In this document: piece by piece, positions 9,239 through 18,235 of the stretch
How the letters are laid out: each line of letters starts with the position of its first letter
How positions within the stretch are numbered: position 1 is the stretch's first letter
From: Blastochloris viridis
Lineage (GTDB): Bacteria > Pseudomonadota > Alphaproteobacteria > Rhizobiales > Xanthobacteraceae
Direction of reading: 5' to 3'
DNA length: 64,000 nucleotides
Assembly (NCBI RefSeq): GCF_001402875.1
Contig: NZ_CP012946.1
Span: forward strand, 660,001-724,000
Translations under genes and position numbers: made by a program
The notes under the pieces: model-generated
The model's database searches: none
The model's input: the letters and a program-made list of their open reading frames with translations, nothing else
What the model was told of the DNA's origin: nothing

Positions 9239-10666
9239 ATGGCTGACGATTCCAAACCGCCCTTCACGTTGACGGCATCCGCCCCGCTCGGGACGTCGGG
9301 GGCGCGGAAGGTCTACGTCAAGTCGTTCGGCTGCCAGATGAACGTTTATGACGCCGAGCGCATGGCCGATACTCTTGCGCCGCAGGGCTTCGTCTCCGTG
9401 GCCGCGGCCGAGGACGCCGACCTCGTCGTGCTCAACACCTGCCACATCCGCGAGAAGGCGGCCGAGAAGGTCTATTCCGAGCTCGGCCGGCTGCGGGTGC
9501 TGAAGGAGGCTGCCGCCGCCGAGGGCCGCAAGGTGATCGTCGCCGTCGCCGGCTGCGTTGCCCAGGCCGAGGGCGCTGACATGGTGCGGCGGGCGCCGGT
9601 GGTCGACATCGTGGTCGGCCCGCAGAGCTATCACCGCCTGCCCGAGCTGGTGGCGGCGGCTGCCATCCGGCCCGGCGTGGTCGATACCGCGCTCAAGGCC
9701 GAGGACAAGTTCGACCGTCTGGTGCCGCCGGGACGCGAGCAGATCGCCCGCCGCGGCTCGAGCGCCTTCGTCACCATCCAGGAGGGTTGCTCGCGCTTCT
9801 GCACCTATTGCGTGGTGCCGAGCACCCGCGGCGGCGAGGTGTCGCGCCCGGTCGACAAGGTGGTGGCCGAGGTCGAGCGCCTCGCCGCTGCCGGGGTGCG
9901 CGAAATCACCGTGCTCGGCCAGAACGTCAACGCCTATCGCGGCGAGGGGCCGGACGGCCGGCCCTGGAAACTGCCGCGGCTGTTGGCGCGGCTGGCCGAG
10001 GTGCCCGGCATCGCCCGGCTGCGCTACGCCACCAGCCATCCGCGGGCGATGAGCGCGGAGCTGATCGCCGCCCACCGCGAGCTGCCGCAGCTGATGCCCT
10101 ATCTCCATCTGCCGGCGCAGTCGGGGTCAGATCGCATTCTCGACGCCATGAACCGCCGGCATACCCGCGATCTCTATCTGCAGCGCCTCGCCGAGGTGCG
10201 GGCGGCGCGGCCGGACATCGCGCTGTCGTCAGACTTCATCGTCGGCTTCCCCGGCGAGTCCGACCAGGACTTCGCCGACACCATGGATCTCGTCGAGCGG
10301 GTCGGCTTTGCCAGCGCCTATTCCTTCAAATACTCGCCGCGGCCGGGCACCCCGGCGGCATCGATGGACGGTCAGGTGCCGGAGGCGGTCAAGTCCGAGC
10401 GGCTGACGGCGCTGCAGGCCGTGCTCGAGTCCCAGCAGCGCGCCTTCAACCTGGCCAGCGTCGGACGCACCGTCGAGGTGCTGTTCGAGAAGCCGGGCCG
10501 GCTGCCCGGCCAGATCGTCGGCAAGTCGCCGCACATGCAGGCGGTCCACGTCCAGGCCGGGGCGGAGATGATCGGCCAGATCAAGGCGGTGCGGCTGGTG
10601 GCGGTCGGCAGCCACAGCCTGTTCGGCGAGTTTGCCGACGCCGTGCCGCAGCCAATCGCGGTCTGA
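9239..10666 (+). CDS. miaB: tRNA-2-methylthio-N6-dimethylallyladenosine synthase MiaB
   Basis: Radical-SAM methylthiotransferase that converts i6A37 to ms2i6A37. The N-terminal cluster domain shows [23 protein letters not shown] and AGCVAQ; the radical-SAM motif is CSRFCTYC. The C-terminal TRAM domain ends the protein. The ATG of MADDSKPPF is chosen; a TTG two codons earlier is equally in frame. Length 475 residues matches the family. It depends on Fe-S supply, in keeping with nfuA upstream. Confidence 0.96.
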   Translation: MADDSKPPFTLTASAPLGTSGARKVYVKSFGCQMNVYDAERMADTLAPQGFVSVAAAEDADLVVLNTCHIREKAAEKVYSELGRLRVLKEAAAAEGRKVIVAVAGCVAQAEGADMVRRAPVVDIVVGPQSYHRLPELVAAAAIRPGVVDTALKAEDKFDRLVPPGREQIARRGSSAFVTIQEGCSRFCTYCVVPSTRGGEVSRPVDKVVAEVERLAAAGVREITVLGQNVNAYRGEGPDGRPWKLPRLLARLAEVPGIARLRYATSHPRAMSAELIAAHRELPQLMPYLHLPAQSGSDRILDAMNRRHTRDLYLQRLAEVRAARPDIALSSDFIVGFPGESDQDFADTMDLVERVGFASAYSFKYSPRPGTPAASMDGQVPEAVKSERLTALQAVLESQQRAFNLASVGRTVEVLFEKPGRLPGQIVGKSPHMQAVHVQAGAEMIGQIKAVRLVAVGSHSLFGEFADAVPQPIAV

Positions 10667-10678
10667 AGGGGAGCGAGG

Positions 10679-11752
10679 GTGGGAGCAGAGCGAACCAGCG
10701 GCCGGCGCGGCCAGACAGGGCTCGACCTCGTTGCCCTGGACAACGGTCGCGGTGACGGCACCCACGTCGTGCTGGAGTTCGACGACAACCGGCTGGCCAG
10801 CGCGCTGTTCGGCGAATACGGCCGCAATCTCGCGCTGATCGAGCGCCGGCTCGGCGTGACCGCCGACAGCCGCGGCAACCACGTCACCATCGCCGGACCG
10901 GCGGAATCGTGCGAGCAGACCCGCCAGGTGCTCGTTTCGCTCTACGAGCTGTTGCGCGATGGCCACGACCTCAGCCAAGGCGACGTCGAAGGCGCCATCC
11001 GCCTCGTCACCGCCCAGGGCTCGCTGTTCGAGGACGAGGCGGCGGCGCGGCGGGCCTCGGCCGAAATCCGCCTGCGCAAGCGGGTGGTGCGGGCGCGCAC
11101 CCCGGTGCAGGACGCCTATATCCGGGCGCTGAAGCGCTCGACCCTGGTGTTCGCAACCGGCCCGGCCGGCACCGGCAAGACCTGGCTGGCGGTGGCCCAC
11201 GCCGTTCATCTGTTCGAACGGCGCGAGGTCGACCGCATCATCTTGTCGCGGCCCGCGGTCGAGGCCGGCGAGCGGCTGGGCTTCCTGCCCGGCGATTTGC
11301 GCGAAAAGGTTGATCCTTACCTCCGTCCGGTTTATGACGCGCTCTACGACCTGATGGAGCGCGGCATGGTCGAGCGCGCGCTGCAGTCGGGCGAGATCGA
11401 GATCGCGCCGTTGGCGTTCATGCGCGGTCGGACATTGGCCAACGCGGTGGCGATCCTCGACGAGGCGCAGAACTGCACGCCGATGCAGATGAAGATGTTC
11501 CTGACCCGGCTGGGCGAAAATTCGCGGATGATCGTGACCGGCGATCCTTCGCAGATCGATCTTCCGGATGGCCAGACCTCGGGTCTGGTCGAGGCCGTCG
11601 ACCTGCTGGGCGATATCGAAGGCATTTCGCAGGTGGCGTTCAGCGCGGTGGATGTGGTCCGCCACGAGCTGGTTGCGCGCATCGTCGGCGCCTACGACGC
11701 CCGCGACGTCAAGCGCTCGAACGCCGGCGCACGCAAGGGGGCAGGGCGCTGA
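10679..11752 (+). CDS. phoH: PhoH-like ATPase
   Basis: PhoH family (YbeZ type) ATPase/putative RNA helicase, linked to rRNA maturation with YbeY. A GTG start 12 nt after miaB has GGGGAG just upstream. The Walker A loop GPAGTGKTW is near residues 161-169, followed by the family block ILSRPAVEAGERLGFLPGDL and the Walker B-like VAILDEAQNCTPMQMKMFLTRLG. Length 357 residues. The miaB-phoH-ybeY-corC-lnt order is well known in proteobacteria and is complete here. Confidence 0.95.
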   Translation: MGAERTSGRRGQTGLDLVALDNGRGDGTHVVLEFDDNRLASALFGEYGRNLALIERRLGVTADSRGNHVTIAGPAESCEQTRQVLVSLYELLRDGHDLSQGDVEGAIRLVTAQGSLFEDEAAARRASAEIRLRKRVVRARTPVQDAYIRALKRSTLVFATGPAGTGKTWLAVAHAVHLFERREVDRIILSRPAVEAGERLGFLPGDLREKVDPYLRPVYDALYDLMERGMVERALQSGEIEIAPLAFMRGRTLANAVAILDEAQNCTPMQMKMFLTRLGENSRMIVTGDPSQIDLPDGQTSGLVEAVDLLGDIEGISQVAFSAVDVVRHELVARIVGAYDARDVKRSNAGARKGAGR

Positions 11753-11781
11753 CAGCGCCAGGTCCGGAACAAGCCAGAAGA

Positions 11782-12351
11782 TTGAGCCTGAAACCAAGTA
11801 TGAAGCCAAGTCTCAAACCACGAGGACCGGGTCCGGCGCTTGAGAATTGCGGCGCGCCGGGCCCGGCGCAACGGCTCGACACCGAACTCAGCGTCGACTG
11901 TCTGCGCTGGGCCGAGGTGGCGGAGGTTGCCGCGGTGGTCGCTCGGGCCGCCGAGGCCGCCTTCGCGGCCGTGCCCGATGCACCGACGCCCGCGGAGGTC
12001 AGCATCGCGCTCGTCGACGACGCCGCCATCCGCCAACTCAACCGCGACTTCCGCGGCAAGGATCAGCCGACCAACGTGCTGTCGTTCCCGGCGCCGCCAT
12101 TTGGCGTGCCGGGCGCACCGGTGCTGCTCGGCGATATCGCGGTCGCGTTCGAGACCTCGGCCGCGGAAGCCGCGGCCGAGGCCAAGTCGATCTCCGACCA
12201 TCTTTCGCACCTCGTCGTGCACGGGGTGCTGCACCTCCTGGGGTTTGACCACCTCGACACCGAGGACGCCGAACATATGGAAGCGGCCGAGCGGGACATT
12301 CTTGCCGCGCTCGGCATTGCTGATCCCTATGCCGTGCGCGATGCCGATTGA
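11782..12351 (+). CDS. ybeY: Endoribonuclease YbeY
   Basis: Zinc-dependent single-strand RNase needed for 16S rRNA 3'-end maturation and ribosome quality control. The zinc motif HLVVHGVLHLLGFDH is complete, preceded by the core KDQPTNVLSFPAPP. The start is uncertain: TTG at 11782 gives an N-terminus made of three S-[LM]-K-P repeats that are not part of the YbeY fold, and no strong ribosome binding site is seen. The domain proper begins near LDTELSVDCLRW (about residue 33). Length as called is 189 residues. Confidence 0.92.
   Translation: MSLKPSMKPSLKPRGPGPALENCGAPGPAQRLDTELSVDCLRWAEVAEVAAVVARAAEAAFAAVPDAPTPAEVSIALVDDAAIRQLNRDFRGKDQPTNVLSFPAPPFGVPGAPVLLGDIAVAFETSAAEAAAEAKSISDHLSHLVVHGVLHLLGFDHLDTEDAEHMEAAERDILAALGIADPYAVRDAD
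11785..11820 (+). repeat. Three 12-nt tandem repeats at the ybeY start
   Basis: AGCCTGAAACCA, AGTATGAAGCCA and AGTCTCAAACCA abut (11785-11796, 11797-11808, 11809-11820). If TTG 11782 is used they encode SLKP-SMKP-SLKP; if a later start is used they are leader sequence. Confidence 0.85.
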
Positions 12352-12357
12352 CCAACC

Positions 12358-13437
12358 ATGCCAGACACCACTGAGACCCGAAGTCTTCCGCCCTCCCTTG
12401 CACCGTCGTCCGAGAGCGGGGAGGGTTTGTTCGAGCGCCTGCGCGCGTTTCTTGGCCTGAAGCAGCCGTCTTACTCCCTGCGCGACGATCTGGAGGAAGT
12501 GCTGGAAGACGGGGCGCCGACCTCGTCCGACTTCACGCCCGAAGAACGGGCAATGCTCAAGAACATTCTGGGCTTGCGCACGCTGCGCGTCGGCGACGTG
12601 GCGGTGCCGCGCGCCGACATCGTGGCGGTGGCCAAGGACATCCGGATTGGCGAACTGCTCAAGGTGTTTGCCAACGCCGTCCATTCCCGCCTCGTGGTCT
12701 ATGGCGAGACGCTCGACGATCCGGTCGGCATGGTTCACATCCGCGATCTCGTCGCCTACCTCACCAATCGCGCCAGCCAGACCGGCGAGGGCGGGGGGAA
12801 AGGCGCGGAGGCAGGCGCAGGCGACGACAGCCGCCGCACCCGGCGCGCGGGCTACGACGTCGCCGCGCTCGATTTGAGCGAGCCGTTGGCGGAAACCGGC
12901 CTACTCCGCCACATTTTGTTCGTGCCGCCGTCGATGCCGGCGATCGACCTTCTGGTCAAGATGCAGGCGACCCGCGTCCACCTCGCCCTGGTGATCGACG
13001 AATACGGCGGCAGCGATGGCCTGGTCTCGATCGAGGACATGGTCGAGCAGGTGGTCGGCGACATCGAGGACGAGCACGACGACGAGATCGGGCCGAGCAT
13101 CACCCAGGAGCCTGACGGCAGCTGGATCGCCGATGCTCGGGTCGGGCTCGACGAGGTGCGCGAAACCTTCGGCGAGGCGTTCGCCTCGATGGAGGGCGCC
13201 GAGGATGTCGACACGCTGGGCGGCCTGCTGGTCACGCTGGCCGGGCGGGTGCCGGTGCGCGGCGAGATTCTGCCTGGGCCGCCGGGCTATGAGTTCGAGG
13301 TGCTGGACGCCGATCCGCGCCGGGTCAAGCGCCTCAAGATCGCCCCCGCCAGCGACCGCATCCCGGCCGAACCGGCCGGCGAGTTCCCGCCGGGTGGGCC
13401 GGCCCGGACCAGCGACGACATGGTCGTGCGCTCGTGA
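12358..13437 (+). CDS. corC: HlyC/CorC (TlyC) family CBS-domain protein
   Basis: Soluble CorC-type protein with paired CBS domains and a C-terminal CorC_HlyC domain, linked to Mg2+/Co2+ handling. An acidic N-terminal region is followed by LRVGDVAVPRADIVAV and PVGMVHIRDLVAYL (CBS 1), then HILFVPPSMPAIDLLVKMQATRVHLALVIDEYGGSDGLVS (CBS 2). The C-terminal part holds VEQVVGDIEDEHD and the closing LGGLLVTLAGRVPVRGE. Length 359 residues. A Gly/Ala-rich insert (about residues 143-160) interrupts the first CBS pair. The stop overlaps lnt by four bases. Confidence 0.93.
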   Translation: MPDTTETRSLPPSLAPSSESGEGLFERLRAFLGLKQPSYSLRDDLEEVLEDGAPTSSDFTPEERAMLKNILGLRTLRVGDVAVPRADIVAVAKDIRIGELLKVFANAVHSRLVVYGETLDDPVGMVHIRDLVAYLTNRASQTGEGGGKGAEAGAGDDSRRTRRAGYDVAALDLSEPLAETGLLRHILFVPPSMPAIDLLVKMQATRVHLALVIDEYGGSDGLVSIEDMVEQVVGDIEDEHDDEIGPSITQEPDGSWIADARVGLDEVRETFGEAFASMEGAEDVDTLGGLLVTLAGRVPVRGEILPGPPGYEFEVLDADPRRVKRLKIAPASDRIPAEPAGEFPPGGPARTSDDMVVRS

Positions 13438-15053
13438 TTGCTGCGGCGATTGCCCACCGCTTCACGCTGGCGTGGGGACGCTCGCGCGCGCTGTCGGCGT
13501 TCGTGGTTGGGGCCGCCACCGCGTTGGCGATGCCGCCGACCGGCGCTGTCGCCTGGCCGGTGATCTTCCTCACCTTTCCGGTGCTGGTCTGGCTCATCGA
13601 CGGCGCCGGCAGCGGCGGCGGCCGCGGCATCAAAGCTGCGGCCGGTATCGGCTGGTGGTTCGGCTTCGGCTACTTCCTCGCCGGGCTGTGGTGGGTCGGC
13701 ATGGCCTTCCTGGTCGATGCCGACAAGTTCGCATGGCTGCTGCCGGTGGCGGTTGCCGGCTTGCCGGCGGGCCTTGCGTTGTTCACCGCGGCCGGAACGG
13801 CCCTGGCGCGGGCGCTGTGGCTGCCCGGCCCGGCCCGGGTGCTGGCGCTGGCGGTCGGGCTCACCGCTGCGGAATGGCTGCGTGGCCACATCCTCACCGG
13901 CTTTCCGTGGAACAGCTTCGGCTACGCGCTGGCCCAGGACCTGCGGCTTGCCCAGGGCGCCGCGCTCGGCGGACTGTGGAGCCTCACCTTCCTGGCCGTC
14001 GCGCTCGGCGCGCTGCCGGCGGTGCTGGGCGATGCGCCGCGCGACACCGCTCGGCCATGGCGCTGGGTCGGCCTTGGCGCTGCGGTGTTCGCCGGGCTGT
14101 TCGCGTTCGGCGCGGTGCGCCTTGCCACCACCGAGGTTGGCACGGTGGAGGGCGTCCGGCTGCGGCTGATGCAGCCGAACCTGCCGCAGGATCTGAAATT
14201 CCGCTACGCCGCCAAGGACGCGGTGATGGCGCATTACCTCAAGCTCAGCGGCGACCTTTCCGGGCCGGCACGGCCGAAGATCACCCACCTGATCTGGCCG
14301 GAATCGGCCTTCCCGTTCTTTCTCAGCCGCGAGCCGGATGTGCTCGCCAAGATCGCCGAGCTGTTGCCGGAGGGCGCGGTGCTGGTCACCGGCGCCGCCC
14401 GCGCCGAGGAGCGCCCCGACCTCGGGCCGCGGCGATACGATGTTTATAACGCGGTGCAGATCGTCGACGCGCGCGGCACCATCATTGCCACCGCCGACAA
14501 GGTGCACTTGGTGCCGTTTGGCGAGTTTCTTCCATTCCAGGCGACGCTGGAGTCGCTCGGGCTCGAGCAACTTACCCGTGTCCAGGGCGGGTTCTCGGCC
14601 GGCAGTCGCCGCCGCGCGCTGGTCGTGCCCGGTGCGCCGCTGGCGCTGCCATTGATCTGCTTCGAGGTGATCTTTCCCGGCAATGCGGTGCCGGGCGGGC
14701 CGCGGCCAACCTGGATGCTGAACCTGACCAATGACGGCTGGTTCGGAGATACGGCCGGTCCCCATCAGCATTTTTCCCAGGCGCGGGTGCGGGCTATCGA
14801 GGAAGGTATGCCGGTTGTGAGGGCCGCCAATACCGGAATCTCAGGGGTCGTCGACCCGCTCGGCCGCGTGGTTGCCCGGCTCGACCTTGGAATGGAAGGC
14901 ATTCTCGACGCCGATCTGCCGAAGTCGGTTGCTGCGCCGTTCTATGCGCAATTATCCGATGCTATCCCTGCTGCTTTATGGTGCAGCGGACTTTTGATTG
15001 TTATTTTCACGCGTCGCGCGCAACAGGCCGCCAGCACAGCCAAGCTCAGCTAG
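13434..15053 (+). CDS. lnt: Apolipoprotein N-acyltransferase
   Basis: Inner-membrane enzyme that adds the third acyl chain to lipoproteins. GTG start overlaps the corC stop (GTGA). Several membrane segments fill the first ~210 residues, followed by the periplasmic nitrilase domain. The catalytic triad is recognisable: Glu in LIWPESAFPFF, Lys in TADKVHLVPFGEFLPF and Cys in LALPLICFEVIFPG. A final membrane helix closes the protein (IPAALWCSGLLIVIF). Length 539 residues is standard. Confidence 0.95.
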   Translation: MIAAAIAHRFTLAWGRSRALSAFVVGAATALAMPPTGAVAWPVIFLTFPVLVWLIDGAGSGGGRGIKAAAGIGWWFGFGYFLAGLWWVGMAFLVDADKFAWLLPVAVAGLPAGLALFTAAGTALARALWLPGPARVLALAVGLTAAEWLRGHILTGFPWNSFGYALAQDLRLAQGAALGGLWSLTFLAVALGALPAVLGDAPRDTARPWRWVGLGAAVFAGLFAFGAVRLATTEVGTVEGVRLRLMQPNLPQDLKFRYAAKDAVMAHYLKLSGDLSGPARPKITHLIWPESAFPFFLSREPDVLAKIAELLPEGAVLVTGAARAEERPDLGPRRYDVYNAVQIVDARGTIIATADKVHLVPFGEFLPFQATLESLGLEQLTRVQGGFSAGSRRRALVVPGAPLALPLICFEVIFPGNAVPGGPRPTWMLNLTNDGWFGDTAGPHQHFSQARVRAIEEGMPVVRAANTGISGVVDPLGRVVARLDLGMEGILDADLPKSVAAPFYAQLSDAIPAALWCSGLLIVIFTRRAQQAASTAKLS

Positions 15054-15168
15054 AGATCGTGCAAACCATGGGGTAAGTCATTCAAATATCGGGCGGTCCT
15101 TCCGAGGGTTGCGGACTCTGCGGTGTTTCTTTCCGCGCGAATTGGCGTTATAGAGGCCTCACCCGTGA

Positions 15169-15210
15169 TCACATTCTCACTTCTTGAGGTTGATCTGTTT
15201 CGGAATGTGA
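15169..15210. promoter_or_regulatory. Inverted repeat upstream of the XRE regulator
   Basis: TCACATTC (15169-15176) and GAATGTGA (15203-15210) form 8-bp inverted arms separated by 26 nt, about 65 nt before the regulator start. The left arm overlaps the palindrome GTGATCAC. This could be an operator or a leader hairpin; which protein binds is unknown. Confidence 0.35.
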
Positions 15211-15273
15211 CACACTTACCTGCAGGAGCGACCGCGCGTAACGGCTTGCGGTCGGATGGAAAGAATACGAATC

Positions 15274-15690
15274 ATGTCTGCAAAGTCTCCCAATCCCGTT
15301 GATAAGCATGTCGGTGCCCGCGTTCGCATGCGCCGAATGATGATCGGGATGAGCCAAGAGCGCCTCGGGGATTCGCTCGGTATCACGTTTCAACAGGTGC
15401 AGAAGTACGAGAAGGGGACGAACCGGATCGGCGCCAGTCGGCTTCAGCAGATCTCCAAGACCCTCGGCGTGCCGGTGTCCTTCTTCTTTGAGGGCGCTCC
15501 CGAAATCGACGGGTCCGAGGTCGGTTTCGCAGAAGGGTCTTCGCCGCCCTACGTCTCTGAGTTCCTCTCCACGGCTGAAGGCCTGTCGCTGACCCGCGCC
15601 TTCACCCGCATCCGCGATGCCCGCGTGCGCCGCCGGATCGTCGAGCTGGTCGAGGTGCTTGGCGAGCAGAACGCCGAACTGGCGAATTGA
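15274..15690 (+). CDS. XRE-family helix-turn-helix regulator
   Basis: Small cytoplasmic DNA-binding protein of 138 residues. The helix-turn-helix covers about residues 12-70: VGARVRMRRMMIGMSQERLG, then ITFQQVQKYEKGTNRIGASRL. The C-terminal half (ALTRAFTRIRDARVRRRIVELVEVL) resembles the dimerising tail of the well-conserved Rhizobiales regulator found between lnt and metK. The ATG of MSAKSPNP is chosen over an upstream one because conservation begins there. Its place suggests a link to metK or methyl metabolism, but targets are not shown. Confidence 0.9.
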   Translation: MSAKSPNPVDKHVGARVRMRRMMIGMSQERLGDSLGITFQQVQKYEKGTNRIGASRLQQISKTLGVPVSFFFEGAPEIDGSEVGFAEGSSPPYVSEFLSTAEGLSLTRAFTRIRDARVRRRIVELVEVLGEQNAELAN

Positions 15691-16105
15691 GCGGCGGCTG
15701 CCGCGTTCGATACTCCGAACGAAACGTCCGGCGGCACTTGACCGCGGCTTGGCGCGCTGCGACAACCGCGCAGCGCGCATGCTTCCCCGGTAGAGCGCGT
15801 ATGGTCTCAGCCTGCGGGTGAACGCCGACGCTCGAAATGTGACGCTCGACAAGTCGACGCTTGAAAGGCGACGCTTGGGGAACGGCTTCGTCGCCGAGTT
15901 CCACGCGGAGTTGTCGCTGGGAAGTGGCGGTGCGCCGGCTTTTCCAAACGTCAGTGACAAGCGTTATTGCCAAGCGTCGGTACCGTTTCGTCCGCAGACT
16001 CAAAAGTAGCTTGTGGGCCGACATCGGCTGCGTCCGCGGGGGCGGGCGTCTGGGTCGGGCCACCAGCAGGCCCCGCCGGGCCTGCGCAGCGCCGGAGTGC
16101 TTGCC
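15691..16105. other. metK leader region, no gene
   Basis: About 415 bases between the XRE gene and metK. Apart from the short tandem repeats at 15827-15877 I see no gene and no match to the SAM-binding riboswitch classes I can recall. The metK promoter should lie here. Confidence 0.45.
15827..15877 (+). repeat. Four phased copies of GACGCTYG in the metK leader
   Basis: GACGCTCG at 15827 and 15841, GACGCTTG at 15856 and 15870: spacing 14, 15 and 14 nt. The array ends about 230 nt before metK. The regular pitch could suit a protein binding in tandem or may reflect replication slippage. Confidence 0.85.
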
Positions 16106-17299
16106 GTGTCCCGAAACAGCTATCTCTTCACCAGCGAGTCGGTGTCCGAGGGTCACCCGGACAAGGTCTGCGACCGTATTTCCGACGAGGTGGTGGACGC
16201 CTTCTTTCGCCTCGGCCCGACCTATGGCTGGGACCCGCGCCAGTTGCGCGTGGCCGCTGAGACGCTCGCCACCACCAATCGCGTGGTGATCGCCGGCGAG
16301 ACCCGCGGCCCCAAGGCCATCACCCACGATCTGATCGCCCACATCGCCCGGCTCGCCATCAAGGACATCGGCTACGAGCAGGCCGGCTTCCACTGGGAGA
16401 CCGCGGACATCGAGGTGCTGCTGCACTCGCAGTCCAGCGACATCGCCCAGGGCGTCGATTCGGTCGGCAACAAGGACGAGGGTGCTGGCGACCAGGGCAT
16501 CATGTTCGGCTATGCCTGCCGCGAGACCCCCGAGCTGATGCCGGCGCCGATCTATTATTCCCATCGCATCCTCAAGCTGATGAGCGAGGCGCGCCGTTCC
16601 GGCGCCGCTGCGACGCTCGGCCCCGACGCCAAGAGCCAGGTCACCGTTCGCTACGAGAACGGCAAGCCGGTCGAGGCGACCGAGATCGTGGTGTCGACCC
16701 AGCACCTCGACGAAACGCAGACGTCGCAGGACATCCGCGCCATCGTCGAGCCCTACGTGCTGACGGCGCTGCCGGAAGGCTGGGTGTCGAAATCGACTGT
16801 CTGGCACGTCAATCCGACCGGCAAGTTCGTGATCGGCGGCCCGGACGGTGACTCCGGCCTCACCGGGCGCAAGATCATCGTCGACACCTATGGTGGCGCG
16901 GCCCCGCACGGCGGCGGCGCGTTCTCCGGCAAGGACCCGACCAAGGTCGACCGCTCGGCGGCCTATGCCGCGCGCTACCTTGCCAAGAACGTGGTGGCAG
17001 CGGGACTGGCAGACCGCTGCACCATCCAGCTGTCGTACGCCATCGGCGTGTCGCGGCCGCTGTCGCTCTATGTCGACCTGCACGGCACCGGCAATGTCTC
17101 CGAGGCGGTGATCGAAAAGGCGCTGGCGGACGCAATGGACCTGTCGCCGCGCGGCATCCGCACCCAGCTCGAGCTCAACAAGCCGATCTATGCCCGCACC
17201 TCGGCCTACGGCCATTTCGGCCGCGCGCCGGAGGATGACGGCGGGTTCTCGTGGGAGCGCACCGACCTCGCCGACGCGTTGCGCCGCGCGGTGGCGTGA
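16106..17299 (+). CDS. metK: S-adenosylmethionine synthetase
   Basis: Makes SAM from methionine and ATP. The GTG at 16106 ([20 protein letters not shown]) is chosen because MetK begins about 16 residues before the catalytic His17 of GHPDK; GGAG lies 8-9 nt upstream. Further signatures: [12 protein letters not shown] (adenine loop), [19 protein letters not shown] and [19 protein letters not shown] (phosphate loop). Length 397 residues. It lies downstream of the XRE regulator and upstream of the SAM-using trmB. Confidence 0.97.
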   Translation: MSRNSYLFTSESVSEGHPDKVCDRISDEVVDAFFRLGPTYGWDPRQLRVAAETLATTNRVVIAGETRGPKAITHDLIAHIARLAIKDIGYEQAGFHWETADIEVLLHSQSSDIAQGVDSVGNKDEGAGDQGIMFGYACRETPELMPAPIYYSHRILKLMSEARRSGAAATLGPDAKSQVTVRYENGKPVEATEIVVSTQHLDETQTSQDIRAIVEPYVLTALPEGWVSKSTVWHVNPTGKFVIGGPDGDSGLTGRKIIVDTYGGAAPHGGGAFSGKDPTKVDRSAAYAARYLAKNVVAAGLADRCTIQLSYAIGVSRPLSLYVDLHGTGNVSEAVIEKALADAMDLSPRGIRTQLELNKPIYARTSAYGHFGRAPEDDGGFSWERTDLADALRRAVA

Positions 17300-17304
17300 G
17301 CCAG

Positions 17305-17324
17305 AGCCGGCCTTCGGGCCGGCT
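17305..17324 (+). terminator. Hairpin after metK
   Basis: AGCCGGCC-TTCG-GGCCGGCT, a perfect 8-bp stem with the extra-stable TTCG tetraloop, 6 nt after the metK stop. The following sequence has only scattered T residues, so it may be a weak terminator or an mRNA 3'-end/processing hairpin before trmB. Confidence 0.55.
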
Positions 17325-17392
17325 TCCAGCCTGTTGGTTTGTCGCGTTCTCGTCCGCAGAATTGGCTCCATTTTGCGGAAGACGCTGCCAAG

Positions 17393-18133
17393 ATGACTGT
17401 GATGACTGACGACGACATCCGCGGCGGCGAGGGGCTCGCCCGCCGCGGCGCCTTTTTCGGCCGCCGCAAGGGCCACCGGCTGCGCGCCGGCCAAGCCGAG
17501 CTGATGGCGAGCGCGCTGCCCGAGCGCGCGCTCGACCTCGCGCAGCCGGCACCGGCCGACCTTGGCGCGCTGTTCCCGGCGCCGGTCAGCGCGGTGCGGC
17601 TGGAGATCGGCTTCGGCGGCGGCGAGCACCTGCTGCACGAGGCCGACGCCCATCCCGAGGTCGGCTTCATCGGCGTCGAGCCGTTCGTCAACGGCATGGC
17701 CAAGATGCTGGCGGCGTTGTCGGCGGCGCCGCGGCAGAACATCCGCCTTTACCACGGCGACGCGCTCGGCCTTCTCCACTGGTTGCCGGCCGGCTCGCTC
17801 GCCGGCGTCGACCTGCTCTATCCCGATCCCTGGCCGAAGACCCGGCACTGGAAGCGGCGGTTCGTGTCCGACGACACCGTGGCGCTGATGGCCCGCGCGC
17901 TGACGGCCGGCGGGCTGTTCCGGTTCGCCTCCGATATCGACAGCTATGTCGAATGGACGCTGGCCCATCTTGGGCGCCACCCCGGCTTCGCCTGGACCGC
18001 CGAGCGCGCCGACGACTGGCGGCTGCCGTGGGCCGGCTGGCCCGGGACCCGCTACGAGGCCAAGGCCATCGTCGCCGGGCGCCGGCCGAGCTACCTGTCG
18101 TTCCGGCGCACGCTTGATGCGGTTTCCGGATGA
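17393..18133 (+). CDS. trmB: tRNA (guanine-N7)-methyltransferase
   Basis: Class-I SAM methyltransferase that makes m7G46. Start taken at ATG 17393 ([14 protein letters not shown]); ATG 17402 is an alternative. Motifs: [35 protein letters not shown] (SAM loop), [19 protein letters not shown] (signature PDPWPKxRHxKRR) and the C-terminal [13 protein letters not shown]. Length 246 residues as called. It uses SAM from the gene just upstream. Confidence 0.95.
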   Translation: MTVMTDDDIRGGEGLARRGAFFGRRKGHRLRAGQAELMASALPERALDLAQPAPADLGALFPAPVSAVRLEIGFGGGEHLLHEADAHPEVGFIGVEPFVNGMAKMLAALSAAPRQNIRLYHGDALGLLHWLPAGSLAGVDLLYPDPWPKTRHWKRRFVSDDTVALMARALTAGGLFRFASDIDSYVEWTLAHLGRHPGFAWTAERADDWRLPWAGWPGTRYEAKAIVAGRRPSYLSFRRTLDAVSG

Positions 18134-18235
18134 TCCCTTCGGGATCCCGGCAACAATCTCGCCGAAAAGTCTGGGTCGAATGGGTTTTTCCGGCGACGGG
18201 ATACCAAACTCGGCCTGATCGGCCGAAAATTCGGA
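18134..18235. repeat. Palindrome-rich intergenic repeat (TTTTTCGGCG family)
   Basis: GATCCCTTCGGGATC forms a hairpin directly after trmB; the stretch then carries ATCTCGCCGAAAA, GGGTTTTTCCGGCGA and GGCCTGATCGGCC-GAAAA. The same vocabulary recurs at 57236-57302 and 63418-63680. It sits between convergent genes, where such sequences can act as bidirectional terminators. Confidence 0.55.

Noticed and set aside
15691..16105. SAM-binding riboswitch upstream of metK
   Set aside because: No match to the conserved cores of SAM-I, SAM-II or SAM/SAH classes that I could recall; only tandem repeats were found. A covariance-model scan would be decisive.
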